Source of the DNA: Neurospora tetraspora
Taxonomy: Eukaryota; Ascomycota; Sordariomycetes; Sordariales; Sordariaceae
Reading direction: 5' to 3'
Length of the DNA stretch: 64,000 bases
Assembly (NCBI RefSeq): GCF_033439725.1
Contig: NW_026944391.1
Location: 744,001 to 808,000 of the forward strand
Shown here: positions 35,869 through 47,416 of the stretch, one piece after another
Numbering within the stretch: the stretch's first letter is position 1
How the letters are laid out: each line of letters opens with the position of its first letter
The notes under the pieces: model-generated
Databases searched by the model: none
What the model saw: only the letters and a program-made list of their open reading frames with translations
Told to the model about the DNA's origin: nothing
Program-made: the position numbers and the translations under genes

Positions 35869-36685
35869 ATGAAGGCCACCACAGCCCTCCGAGCCATTCT
35901 CATCCTCACCAGCAGCACCTCGACAGTCTCAGCCTTTTCAGCAGCCTCCACACCAGACTCACCACCCAGCCTCGAAGACACTCTCCACCACAACGAGCTC
36001 GGCTTCGCCTTCAACCACCTCCCGCGACAAGTGTCAACAGGCCAAGAGCTGCAAGCCTTCTTTTCCGAAAAGCCTTTGGGCGGAGCGTCATCGCAACCGA
36101 TAGTGTTTTCTGGGAATCCTGAAAGGCCGTTTGAAGTGGAGGGTGATACTTTTGTTAGTTTTTCCCTTCTCTTCTCTTCACTTTCCATTCTGTTCTATTC
36201 TACCTTCCCTGCTGCTGCAGGTCAACATACTCTCCTTTTCTTCTTTGCTGACTGACTGACTGACTGACTGACTGACTGACTGATTGTATCAGCCCGACTT
36301 CCCAACAGCAGCCAACCGAGTCTGCGACAAGCAAAAGAATGCGTGCGCGGAGATGGCGAATGATGCGAGTGAGGTGAAAAGCTTTCGGGTTAGTGATTGT
36401 GATGAGCAGCGAGGTGAGTAGTAGTTCCCGGGAGTGTTTTTTTAGTGAGGTTCTCTCGAAAAGTGAAGAGGGTATCTCTTCTTGGATTCTTAGGTTCTCA
36501 GGCTCTTTAGGGTCAAAGTAGCCTGAAGGTTCCTTTGCAATTTTTCAGTTTGTTAACACATCATGGCTCTTTTAGAACGATGTATGAACTCGATACAGTC
36601 AGCGACGGAGACGAGCTTTGCGGACAAACCAGGGCCGACGCTGGTGGTGTCGAATGCGACGCATGATATTTTCTGTGATGTGTAG
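35869..36685 (+). CDS. Small secreted cysteine-containing protein
   Basis: Three exons, 35869-36153, 36293-36413 and 36576-36685, give 171 residues with consistent phases. The first 22 residues form a signal peptide (MKATTALRAILILTSSTSTVSA). The mature part has all its Cys in the last 70 residues: NRVCDKQKNACAEMAND, SDCDEQ, RCMNS, and the C-terminal IFCDV; two or three disulfides are plausible. The NRVCDKQKNAC block is familiar from other ascomycete secreted proteins of unknown role. The product is likely extracellular or wall-associated. Intron 1 carries a (GACT)n run that stops just before the acceptor. Exon 3 has a TTTTAG acceptor; an earlier CAG at 36546-36548 is an alternative. Confidence 0.78.
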
Positions 36686-38861
36686 AGTGTGGCTACAAAC
36701 ATTGGTTTACTTTTGGGTCGCGTTATGGTGTGATGACGGGCGTTTGGTGTTAAGGATTGAGGGCAACTTTGGGCATTCGCTAGACGTCGAATCAACTTTG
36801 ACTTGGAAGCGCCCAGGTGAACCATCCGCTTGGATTGTTTTTTGTTTCATCTTGGTCTTCTCTTGGATTCAGGCTCACTGTCGACATCATTCTGAATGTT
36901 TGCCAAGGCAGGTACAAACCTGAGACATGAAGCCGAAGGACATTTGCAGTCGCAAGAACCTTGATAGGCAACTATGGCGTCGCTGCGCCAGTGGTATCAG
37001 CGACCTGCAGCGGCCAGCGGGTGGCCCCGTGCCTTTGCTTCAAGTTCTCGTCCGTTCCTTGCTCTACGAACGATCGGATTTCCCGCTCTGGAGATCCGGG
37101 CGATGCCGAACGACGGGAATCTTCAACGTCTTCAACAATGAGCATTCTTTCCATTCGACTTGAAACACATTTACAAAAGCCAATGGCTGACCTCGGACAC
37201 AAGTAGATCTGAAACATGAACTTTTAAAAAAATGCACAAATCCAACCAGTTCCAGCACTCCACATGCGAACCAGATCTTGGGGACTTCTTTTCCACCCAT
37301 CTTGGCTTCCTTGGGTATCGCTGCATGGCCCTTGCCTGATCCGGGTTGATGCCAGCACGTGTTGCCCCTTTTTCTCTGAAAGGTGTTCCTGAATGGACAA
37401 TGTTTTGTGAAAGAGTTTCAGCCTGAACAGAGCCTCATCGTGGTGTTTTGCCGCTGCAGTGTAATCCGACAACTTTTTAGTTAAGACCAATCGGGAAGTG
37501 GCAAGTGGAAAACAAACAGACAAGTGACGGCTACGGGAGTTGAAGCGAAGGATGGAACATTTCCATTTCCATGCGGTCTAAACCTTGTGGTACTGTACTG
37601 ACGAGTATGTACTTGGCGGCTACCTTGAGACCCCGCTTTGTACCCGCCATCTATCAAATCGCACAACGGCATTCGACGGACAATGTGGGTCGGTCAGGGA
37701 CCATGCGGAACCATAATGGACTCGGCGAGGGTGAAGCTGAGCGCTAGGTATGCCCGCTGCCTCTGAGAAGGCGGGACGGATGGTGATCACCGAAAGAACG
37801 AACGAACCCCAGCGGGCGGTCGGGAAAAATAATTGTTGGCGACAGAGGCACTATAGTAACCAGAAAGCACGCGTCAGGTCAGCAGCTGCAGCACGAGCAT
37901 CCGATAGTCGTACCTCTTCCAAGGTACAGTACCTCTCTCTGGCACAACCTCCATCTGCAACCACACCAACCTAAGGAACCTCAAGTCAACCTTTCAAACC
38001 TCCATCCATCCCGCTCTCGGTTCTCGGTTCGCCAGCACACCCTGTGTCGGAAACGGAAACCTCCCAGTCCAGTCGTGGAAAACGCGTCGACGAACCCTCC
38101 ATTCACGGCGATACTTTGCGCGTCTTTGCTGGTCCCTCCAAGTGTTTCAGAAAAGTCTACCTCTACACCTCTTTATACAACCACCAATTCGCAGCGGTGA
38201 AAGAAAAGCAACAGCAACACCAACAGCAACAGAGCCCCTCGATGCGTCCGGCACTCCAGAACCGTTGCCTTCTCCCCTTCTTCTCTTCGCTCATTTGTTG
38301 ACTTTTGGTCGACCCTGTACCTTAGTTAATTCGTTACCGACTTTTTATTTTTCCAAGGTCTTCTACCTCTAAGCTTCCTAATTGCCCCCTTTGGCTCTTC
38401 TGGTACCCCATTTTTATTCTCCTGGCCTCGCCATTTGTCGACAACAACTATACCGTTACCGCGTGGGACAGTGGTAACGAAGGAAAAAAGGGACATCAAC
38501 ATCACGACCCTGTGGTGCTGACCAAAATCAAAAACAAATCGAGCATCGGTGGCAGACAGGCTCCGGCTTCGTCTGCGCGCTGATCTCGTCCAGGTGAGCT
38601 TAAGTCCATACATCCACTTTTTGTAGCTCTCGAGCCCGTCACCCGTCGTCCCCGTCCCCCGTCCCCCGTCCCCGTTCCCCGTCCCCCGTCCCCGTTCCCC
38701 GTCCCCCGTCCCCATCCCGTCTCCATAGTCCATACATGACTTCAGGACAGAAACTCTGAAACTCCCACTCCTGACTTGGTAGTGATTCACATGCTCCAAC
38801 TCTTCCACCGCCTTTTGCATCCCGGTTGCTAACCTTGGACCTTTACTTCACCTTTCGCCAG
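36686..38861. other. Intergenic plus probable 5' leader/intron of the coiled-coil gene
   Basis: No complete gene is supported. A good donor (CCAG then GTGAGC) lies at 38594 and a branch site plus acceptor (GCTAAC...CGCCAG) at 38861, so the last 270 bp may be an intron. I could not place a start codon in the right phase. Confidence 0.5.
38648..38720 (-). repeat. C-rich minisatellite, potential G-quadruplex on minus strand
   Basis: CCCCGT and CCCCCGT units alternate for about 70 bp. The minus strand offers many GGGG or GGGGG tracts with 2-3 base loops. It lies just upstream of, or in a leader intron of, the coiled-coil gene. Confidence 0.85.
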
Positions 38862-41800
38862 CTATTCCAAAGACGTCTTCCCTAAAGTCGTCACCGCGAA
38901 CCCCTCCTCCTGCTGCGTTCGCGCAGGACGGTATCAAGAACTACTTCCGACACCCATCTGAATCGCCCGCCTCTCCTGCCCTGTCGAGCGCCTCCACCGC
39001 CCAAGGCGAAGCTTCCCCCGAGCTTCCGCCCTTGCCTGTCCCCAGACTTCCTCTCCGGGTTCAGGGTCTTCTGAGAACTCCGCCCACCATCTCCGTGAAC
39101 GGAGACGAAGACGACGGAAGCCGCTGGGGCTCTCCCTACCCCCCAAACCTGCGAACCGAGAGTTCGAGCAGTGACGACGACGACTCCGAATCCGAGGGAG
39201 ATCCCATTCATTCCCTAGCGCTCCAAACTCGCTTTCTGCGACCCGCCCCGCCCACTCAACAAGACACCCCGTCCGAGTCTCGGTCATCCCTCATCAGCGG
39301 AGCCGCAAGCGTCCTCGCCACTCGCGCAAGACGCCTGGTACACGGAATCACAGAGGACTGGATCCGTCAGCATACAGCGCACGGTAGCGAGCGGGAGAAG
39401 CTACATTGGTTTAGCGACGGCACTGGCGATAGTGAGAACTCTTCACTGAGCGACTCATTTTCCGGTGACGAAGACGCCGCTTGGCTAGGAGACCACCTTC
39501 TTACCCCCAGGGCGGATCGTCGGCGAAGCAGCAGGCGAAGCAGTAGACAGCGCCAGGAATCACAGGGCGCCCTCAAGAAGCAGTCGAGCACCGATACTCT
39601 AAGACAGTCCCGCCTGGTCAGCAGACAGGCAAGCAGATCCAACATGGCGTCCCCGAACGAAAGGGCATCGCAGCCCGACGTCACTACGGCGAGTGACCGT
39701 GCACCCTCAGTCTCTCCATTTCCCGAACGAACATCCTCCATTAGCCAGCCGGTTAGCGCAACAAAGCCCGAAGATGCTTCCAGCATAAACGGCCTAAAAG
39801 GAGAGTCTGCCGCAGCTCCTTCCACACCGTCGAAACCCGCACCCAAACGTACCTCTACCCTCGTCGCATCGCCTCGAATGAAGAAAAAGGTCCCATGGAA
39901 GGGTAAGAGCGTCATGATCCTTATTCCCAAGGACGACGAGCGTGGGCAACCGGGCAAGGCTCCAATCCCTCTCTCCGAATCCGAGGTTCGGGAAAGGATG
40001 AGGAGTTGGCAACAGCAGGGTCATGATATCAGCGGCTTTGATCTGGAGCCGTCAAAGACCGCGATTGATAAGTCCATTTCGCAAAGTAGAGGATCCTGGC
40101 CCGATTTCGATGATTTAATACAGGAGCGACAGGAAAGAAGCTGGAAAGTGCTTCTTCCCGACTTGAATGGTAAGATCCCGCCCTGCTACATCTTGACCTC
40201 TGAAGGTATGCCTAACATCCGCCATCTAGCTTGGAAGAGATACGTGGACGAGTTGACCGAAGCGAAGCTCAGAGCTCTGGGAGTATCCCTTGGGGACGAC
40301 GAGCCCCCACAGCCTTCGGTTTCTCCGTCCACATCCATGAGCCGACAGCCTTCGGTTGCCAACTACCCTCCGCTCCCCTTCTCACCTCCGCTGCCGACTT
40401 CTTCGGCCGCCAGTGGAGCTGGTCTCCCGGGCTTTCCTTTCCATCATGGTCTTGGGCCATCGCCTACCAGCCCAGGTCTCCCTGCCGGCATGTCGCCTGC
40501 CTCGTTTACATCCAAGTATAATCCTCGGGCTTCGATATCGATCCCATCTCCACATGCCTGGTCTCAGCAGATGATGATGCAACAACATGGACACCGCATG
40601 GGTTCACCCTCGCTTGCTAACCTCAACGCGATGATGTCTCCCAGCTCACCATTCTCACCAGACGGTGGTCTCTTTAGTCCCATGGGCCATATGGGCCATA
40701 TGAGCCATCAGCGCCATCAGTCTTTGCAGTTACCCATGTTCCAGCATCAGCCTCAGCATCAGCTCCAGCATCAGCTCCAGCATCAGTTTGCGCCGCCCCC
40801 ACGAGCATCGTCGCGCTTGCAAGATCTTTCCGAAATCGCCGAAGAAGAACCAGCTCAAGATCCCGTGCGCGCTCCCGAAGCCGGTCTCCCCCATCACATT
40901 CCAGGCGATGATTTGCAAAGGGAAATTGATGAAGCTGAATACCATTTGGAAGAACAGATGCGCTCGCAGCTCGAAAACGACCAAGATTACAGCCCGCACA
41001 GAGAGGAACATACCATCCCGCCGGTTAACCCCCATGCCAGAGACTCGTCAGTTCACTTCGCTCCCCAGCAACCTCAATTTGGTGCTAGTTCGGACGGCCT
41101 TGTCTTGCATCATCCGAGACCGCACAGTCGCGGACACTCGCTGTCGCAAAAAGTCTTTACCGAAGAGGACATCTCTAATAGTGGAGGTGGTTTTAGGCCT
41201 ACTCTGCAGCCGATTGACGGACTGGCTGCTGAAGACGACGAGATCGAGACGAATCCAAGCAACCTAGGAACCCCCATCCAAGCGCTCGAGTTCCAGAAAA
41301 TGATGCATCAACATACACTATCTAATGCTAGTAGCTCCTGGAGCGCAGGGAAGCCTGCGGTTGGCCCCGTCCCTAAGCATGCCAGCCATGGCAGCAAGTC
41401 TTCGTTGTCCAAGTTGAACGTGGAAGCGCCCGAGTTCAAGTTTAACCCCAACAGCACTTTCACACCGCAGTTTACCCCCCAAGTCGCCACGTTCTCTGCC
41501 GCCACCAGTCACTTCGCTGCATCAGCACCTACGACTGGCGCTATCAACCCGACTGCGTCTGTGTTCTCCCCGACTCAGAGCGAGTTTGGCCTCAAGTTCC
41601 GCCCGGATGCGCCTGCATTCACTCCTAATTCGTTTGCAACGCCGGCCGCAAATCCCGTGGTGGAAAGCGATGCCAAGCCTGAAAGCTCGGTTGTTGGCGC
41701 CGAGGAACTGGAGAAGGCCGAAATTGTTTTGCCCGTTAAGGAAAGCAAGGCTGTTCCGATCTTGCCCCCAGATGAAGAGGTGCAAGGAGAAGAGAGCAAA

Positions 41801-44800
41801 GATGAGGTGGAGGGACAACTTGACGGTGTTGTCTTTTCCAAATTGGATCATCACAATGTTGAACTGGACAGTGTGGCTCCTGCGGCGTCGGAAACCGCTG
41901 AAAGTTCTACTCCTGTGGCTGAGTCTAGGCCAGACAAGGACGAGGATGAAGACCTGCCGATTGAGGAGAAGTCATTCGACGAGTCCACTCATGGTCACCC
42001 TGACATGACTCTGTCTTCGACTATGGCTTCTGAGACGACAGATACCCAGGCGACGGTGAGCCCGTCAGAGCAGGCTGCGGATCCCATGTCTTTGAACTGG
42101 ACTGTCTCAGAGCTCAAGGATCCTAACCCCTTCAGTGACGATGCCGCTACTCATCATGGCCACAAGAAGTCTCTCTCTGCGACTGCCTCGGCGTTTGTGC
42201 CCGGGATCTCGACATGGCCAACGGAAGTCGCAGATGTCGCTACTGGCTCTTCTCAGCAACCACCTCAGCAGACGCCTGTTGTAGAGGTTGCAGAGGCAGA
42301 GCAGCATATTGAGAAGGTAGCTGCAGAGCCTGAAGTGGTTACTGTGCCACCGAAGCCTACCAAGGGCCTTGCTGCTTCTCGATGGGCTCCTAAACCACCG
42401 CCGCCCCGGCGCGAAGGGTCCAAGAAGGAGGAGAGTACTGCAGCGGCCGCAGAACCCAGCTTTGACGACATTGATGCGGTCATGCGCCACCTCAGTGCTA
42501 ACCCAGATATGGGTATCAACAAGCCCGCCGGTAGTCAGACTCAGACTCAGTGGCACCAGCCTAGCCCGACTCGCCCCATTCCTTTGGAGGCAGTTACGAA
42601 CTCGTCGCCTTACCATCAAGTGGAAGATAACTCTCGTAGTCCTAGCCCGAATCCGCGCGAGTACACCGGTCTTCCTCTTCAGCCGTCACAGCCAATTCCC
42701 ACAACCGAGCTGGAGGACCCCTTCCTCGACCCTCCCACCAGTGCGCAGTTCATTGAGGGGCCTGTCCACCGCCTCAATGGCAGTGATGACGTGCCAGTTA
42801 GCGACTGGAACGGCGCTTTCACTGAGGATGAGCAGGAAAAGCTGGAGTCCCGTGTCACTTTCTTCAATGGGCAGGTCAATGATGTTGTTGGCGGTATCCT
42901 GGATAGCCGTCTTGGCCCACTGGAACAGACTCTTGATACCATTAAGCACTCTCTGGCTGCTATCTCGAGGAGAGCTGTTTCGAACCGCCGAGACGTGCGC
43001 AGCGCCTCTGCCGAAGTCCGCGATAGCGACGCCGATGACGAGGATGATGATCTGCCTACTACTCGCCGTTCCATCAGCCCGCGTAGGGACCGTAAGATGG
43101 AGCAAATCAAGGCTGCTGTTATGGAAGCCCTCGCTTCTCAGCAGAGAACCAGGCCAACGTCCTCCTCTGCCAAGTCGACTCTTGGCGACCGCCCTGACGT
43201 CCTTCAGGCCCTCGAGGAGCTGAAGGCTCAGATCACTCAGCCAAGGGTCTCCTCGATCGACAACGAAGACATCAAGAAGATTGTTGAAGAAGTGGTGCAT
43301 AACCGCCTTGAGCCTGCAGTGGATGAAGCCAAGGAGGCCAAGGTCACTGACCTTCAGGCTCGCGTACTGGAGCTCGAGGAGCGACTCCGCTCTCAGGAGG
43401 CCAAGGTGGAGACGGAGATTGCGGCCAGGCGCGCTGCTGAGGACCGTGCGTCGGATCTCACCCGTGAGATCCAGTCTGCTGCGACCAAGATTGAGGTCGA
43501 GATGATGAACAAGAGCGCCCTGAACCAGCGGATCGCCGACCTTGAGGAACGTTCCCAGCAGTTCGAAGGACAGGCTGAGAAGGAGCAGAAGGGCCGGAGA
43601 GCTGCCGAAGACAAGCTTGCCGAAGTCCAACGCCAACTGAAGCTCACCACAGAGGAAGAGAGCCGCCTCAAGAAGGAGGTCGACGAGAAGGACCATAAGA
43701 TCAAGGCCATCGAGGCCGCTAACAATAAGGTTGCCATGCGCTTGACCCAATTGGAAGCCGGCACCGAGAACACTCAAAAGTCTAGGAGCGAAGCGCAGAA
43801 TCGGATCAACATGCTGGATAACGATCTTCGGACTGCTCGGCAAGAAGCTCGGCACTGGCGGTCTGAGGCTGATAGAGTCAGCGAGCTTGCCAAGCGTCGT
43901 GATGCTGATCTTACCAAGGCTCTTGACGAGAACAAGGTTTTGCATAAGCTGATCGATACCCTTGGTACTCAGGTCCATGAGAACGAGCGCGTCCGTGACA
44001 GCTGGCGCACCAAGTTCCTTGCCCTTCAGGATGAGATGGCTAACGCTGCTCGGCAAATCACCGAGGAGAACGCCAGGCGCACCAAGAGGGAGCAGACGTT
44101 GATTGCCCGCCAGGAGGTCCTGGATGCTAAGCTGCAGGCCGAGGCCAGAACTCGTGAACGGATCGAGACCGAGCTGGAGAGGCTGGAGATGAACGAGCGG
44201 CAGGGCATGAGGGCTGTTGCGGAGTGCAAGAGACTTGAGCAGTTGCTTGCGGAGATGCGCACTGAGAACCATAAGTTGCAGCAGAGCGCTTTGCGGTTCA
44301 AGTCTGAGTTCCAGGAAGCTAGGGAGTCCGCTGCTCGCGAGATTACGCGTACCCGCAACGCCATGCACGCAGAGGTTGAGCAAGCCAACCACCAAGTTAA
44401 TGCTGTCCGCAGGGAGCTTGAAGATGAGCTTAACAGACTCAGATCCCAGATGGACCAGGTTAAGTTGGACGCCGACACAGCCAAGGCTCAGCACGACATG
44501 CTCCTTGAGGAGGCTCAGAACTCGAAGAAGACGGAGCTTGATGAGCTCATGCGCAAGCATCAGAACGAGGTGGAGGATCTTCAAGCCCGCTATGAGCGTC
44601 AACTCAGCAACACCACTGAGGACGCCCAACGGACGGAGAAGAACCTCTTGGATCGCTTGAGCATCGAGACATCCAAGGCCCAGCATCTCCAGGACAAGCT
44701 GTTGCATGTCGAGGAGAAGCTGGAGATTGCCAAGGAAGCTGCCCGTGCCGCCGCCCAAGCGGCCAAGGCTTCTGTGGCCGGTACTTTTGAGGCTCCCGCC

Positions 44801-45838
44801 GTGTCCAAGTCCGCCTCCAACGATGTCCAGCCTTCCGAGAGAATCTCGCCCCAAGCCCTCCGCGAGTCCATCATGGTTCTCCAGGAGCAGCTCCAAGCCC
44901 GCGAGCTTCGCATCGAGGAACTCGAGCAGCAACTCGAGAAGGTCGATCCCGAAGCCGACATCAAGATCTCCAAGCGCGACGACGAGATTATCTGGCTCCG
45001 CGAGCTCCTTGCTGTGCGTCACTCGGATCTACAGGACATTATTGGTGCTCTTTCCAGTGACGACTACGACCAGGATGCAGTCCGCGACGCCGCTATCAGG
45101 CTCAAGGCCAACCTCCAGATGGAGGAGCAGGAGCGTGAGCGCGCGATGAACGGCGGGTCGGCTATCAACCTGCCCAACATCGCTGTTACGATCAGAGAGG
45201 CGGCCACGCCGCGGGTTGCGCAGGCTGTTGGTCCTCTGGCTGCCGCCTGGGGCAACTGGAGGAAGGGCAAGGACCTGCCGGCTTTCGGTAGTTTGAGCAG
45301 TGTTTTGTCCGCGTCTCCTGCACAGAGCCGCAATGTCACACCATCGAAGCCAGCCTCTGGCTTCCTTGGCAGTACCACGACGCCCCCGACATCTGGATCC
45401 GCTGGTTTGCGCAAAGCTTCCAACGCTTCCGTATCCACGGTCAGGAGCACAGCCTCAGCCCAACAGCCTCAGCCAACCGCTTTCTCAGCCACCGGTCGCA
45501 GATTCACTCCCCAGGAACTTTCCAACAGGGCGTTACGCCAGAATCAGCACCACCACCAGCAGCAGAGGTCGAGAGGGCCGTCCACGGCGTCTATGCACAT
45601 CCAGCAGCAGGTGGCTGAGGAGGATGAGGCAAGTGACAGGGAGCTTAGGGGGGCTTCTATTTTGCCTTCACCTGAACCCTCTATGCTTTCGTTTGCTCAA
45701 GCTCAAGCTCAACAGCATCGGAGAAATATCTCTTCACCTATGATGGCTCCTCCCATGACGAGGTCCGGCGGCATGTACGATAGCGACGCGTCGCCGGTGG
45801 AGGATTTTGATGATGATGGGTTTTTTGAGGATGATTGA
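38862..45838 (+). CDS. Giant coiled-coil protein, function unknown (start exon unresolved)
   Basis: One exon of 6,977 bp encodes at least 2,324 residues. It begins after an acceptor at 38861; no in-frame ATG lies close by, so a short upstream exon is likely. Early part: SSSSDDDDSESEGDP, Ser/Arg-rich stretches, then two conserved-looking blocks, MKKKVPWKGKSVMILIP (about residue 341) and PPCYILTSEGMPNIRHLAWK (about 440). The middle 800 residues are disordered, with His/Gln repeats and Pro-rich segments. A motif DWNGAFTEDEQEKLESRVTF (about 1310) precedes about 650 residues of near-continuous coiled coil (1405-2050) rich in E, K, R, L and A heptads. The C-terminus is acidic (DFDDDGFFEDD). Such proteins are often annotated as involucrin- or myosin-like in fungi; a cytoskeletal or cortical scaffold is a guess. 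Confidence 0.85.
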
Positions 45839-47416
45839 AGTGGGGTAGAGGAGCGTGAATATGAGCGAAGAAGGGACAGAGGAGGGGCTGGAGGGGTAGT
45901 GTGTGGTAAATGGGCCTCTTGAAAATGAAGGGGCTTGGGGAGGATTTCCTTCTTGTTTCTTTGACTTTCACATCCACTTATTTTTTGTTTGCACGGAATT
46001 TTTTGCACGTATTAAGAATGAAAGAAAGGGACAACGTCGTCACGCAGAGATGATAAAGACGAAGACGATGAAGAAAGGAGAAGGGAAAACAGGAATGGAA
46101 TCACAAAAGGGGGGAACGAAGAAGAAGGGGTATATACATGAGAGAAAGCGAGAGAGAGACACACACACACATAATTACCTACTGGCTTTTTTTTTACATA
46201 CATACATACCTACTTGTATCAGCGATATATTTCTTACACCTTAAATCTTACACCTTATTTGGAGTTGTATAATCCTTTCCTTCGGCATCCATGAGAGTGA
46301 GCGAAACAACCAGGAGGGAGAACTTAGTGGTGCAAGAAAGGGAGGACACGAACGAGAAAACCGATGTACGCAGTCTACATGTGTTTGTTTCCCTGAGCTC
46401 TCTCTAACACAGATAATAATTGATACCCAGCGCTTTTCAGAATCGCAATGAGCTCTCTTCGAGTCTCTAACAACCCTGTGATTGGACGTCTCGATCTAAA
46501 TTGGAGGGGTTGTGTACACACAATAAATGCTTTCCGTATTGAATGGGTCACTGTAAGGCGCATTGCCCCTCCCGTTGGCCATGCCGTTGGTATGCCGTTT
46601 CTAATATTCGCCAGTTACTGAAGAAAGGAACGGCCCGTTTATTGAACGAAAGAGTAACCTGTTGGCACACAAGGATGATGATGGGGGTGAATGATCATGA
46701 ACTTGTTGACGCCATCGCAGGTAGGCCCCTCGGCTACATACCGGATAACGAACTTGCCATGAGAAGCTAGTATAAGCCCTGAGGAAGTGAAGATAAACGA
46801 GATTTCATGGTTGTGAAGCAAGAATGTCGCACCTCCACCTCTGGGCTGAGCTGAACCTCTAAGCTTGGCGACCACTGGCGATAGATGACCCCTCATTCAG
46901 CTCACCGGGTTGACTGACGTTGATTGCATCACTGCGTTACTACTTCCGTAGAGGTAGGTATATAAGATACGGACGGGGCAAGGGATGTATTGAGGGGTTG
47001 CAGAACGTGAGGAGCCTGCCATTGTGACAGAGGAGCATTCGTTGCAGATGGTTAATCGAATTCGGATGGCTGTTGAGACCGGGCAAGATGCAAAAACGTA
47101 GCTTTATCTCAACGACCTGGTGATAGGCGGCATGCATTATTGAGAGGAGAAGATCAAAGACGAACGGGTGGCTTCCATACCACCCCCTTCGAGAATGGAA
47201 GTGCGGATAAGAAAAACGCATGGCATGGCAGTTGCCGTGGATGAGGCTTGCTCCTTCCGCTAGCCATGGACGAACTTGCTCGTCTGATAATTTCCGGCTT
47301 CATAAACCTCTCCGTCCCCGTCATATTCTGCGACATAAACACTCTGGCTGGATATCCAGACAGTAGTCCTTCGTTCTTCGAGTTTCCTATGCGGTGATCC
47401 CAAAACCTCAACAACC
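45839..47416. other. Intergenic, 1.6 kb
   Basis: It includes a (CA)n run and TACATACATACA near 46160-46210, and A/G-rich sequence before it. No gene is seen. Confidence 0.6.

Noticed and set aside
38326-38820. 164-codon minus frame with GTGDG repeats
   Set aside because: It arises from the C-rich minisatellite; no codon bias or motif.
42686-45022. 778-codon open frame on the minus strand
   Set aside because: It is antisense to the coiled-coil region; the reversed Glu/Lys/Leu codons give a Leu-rich artefact with no family motif.
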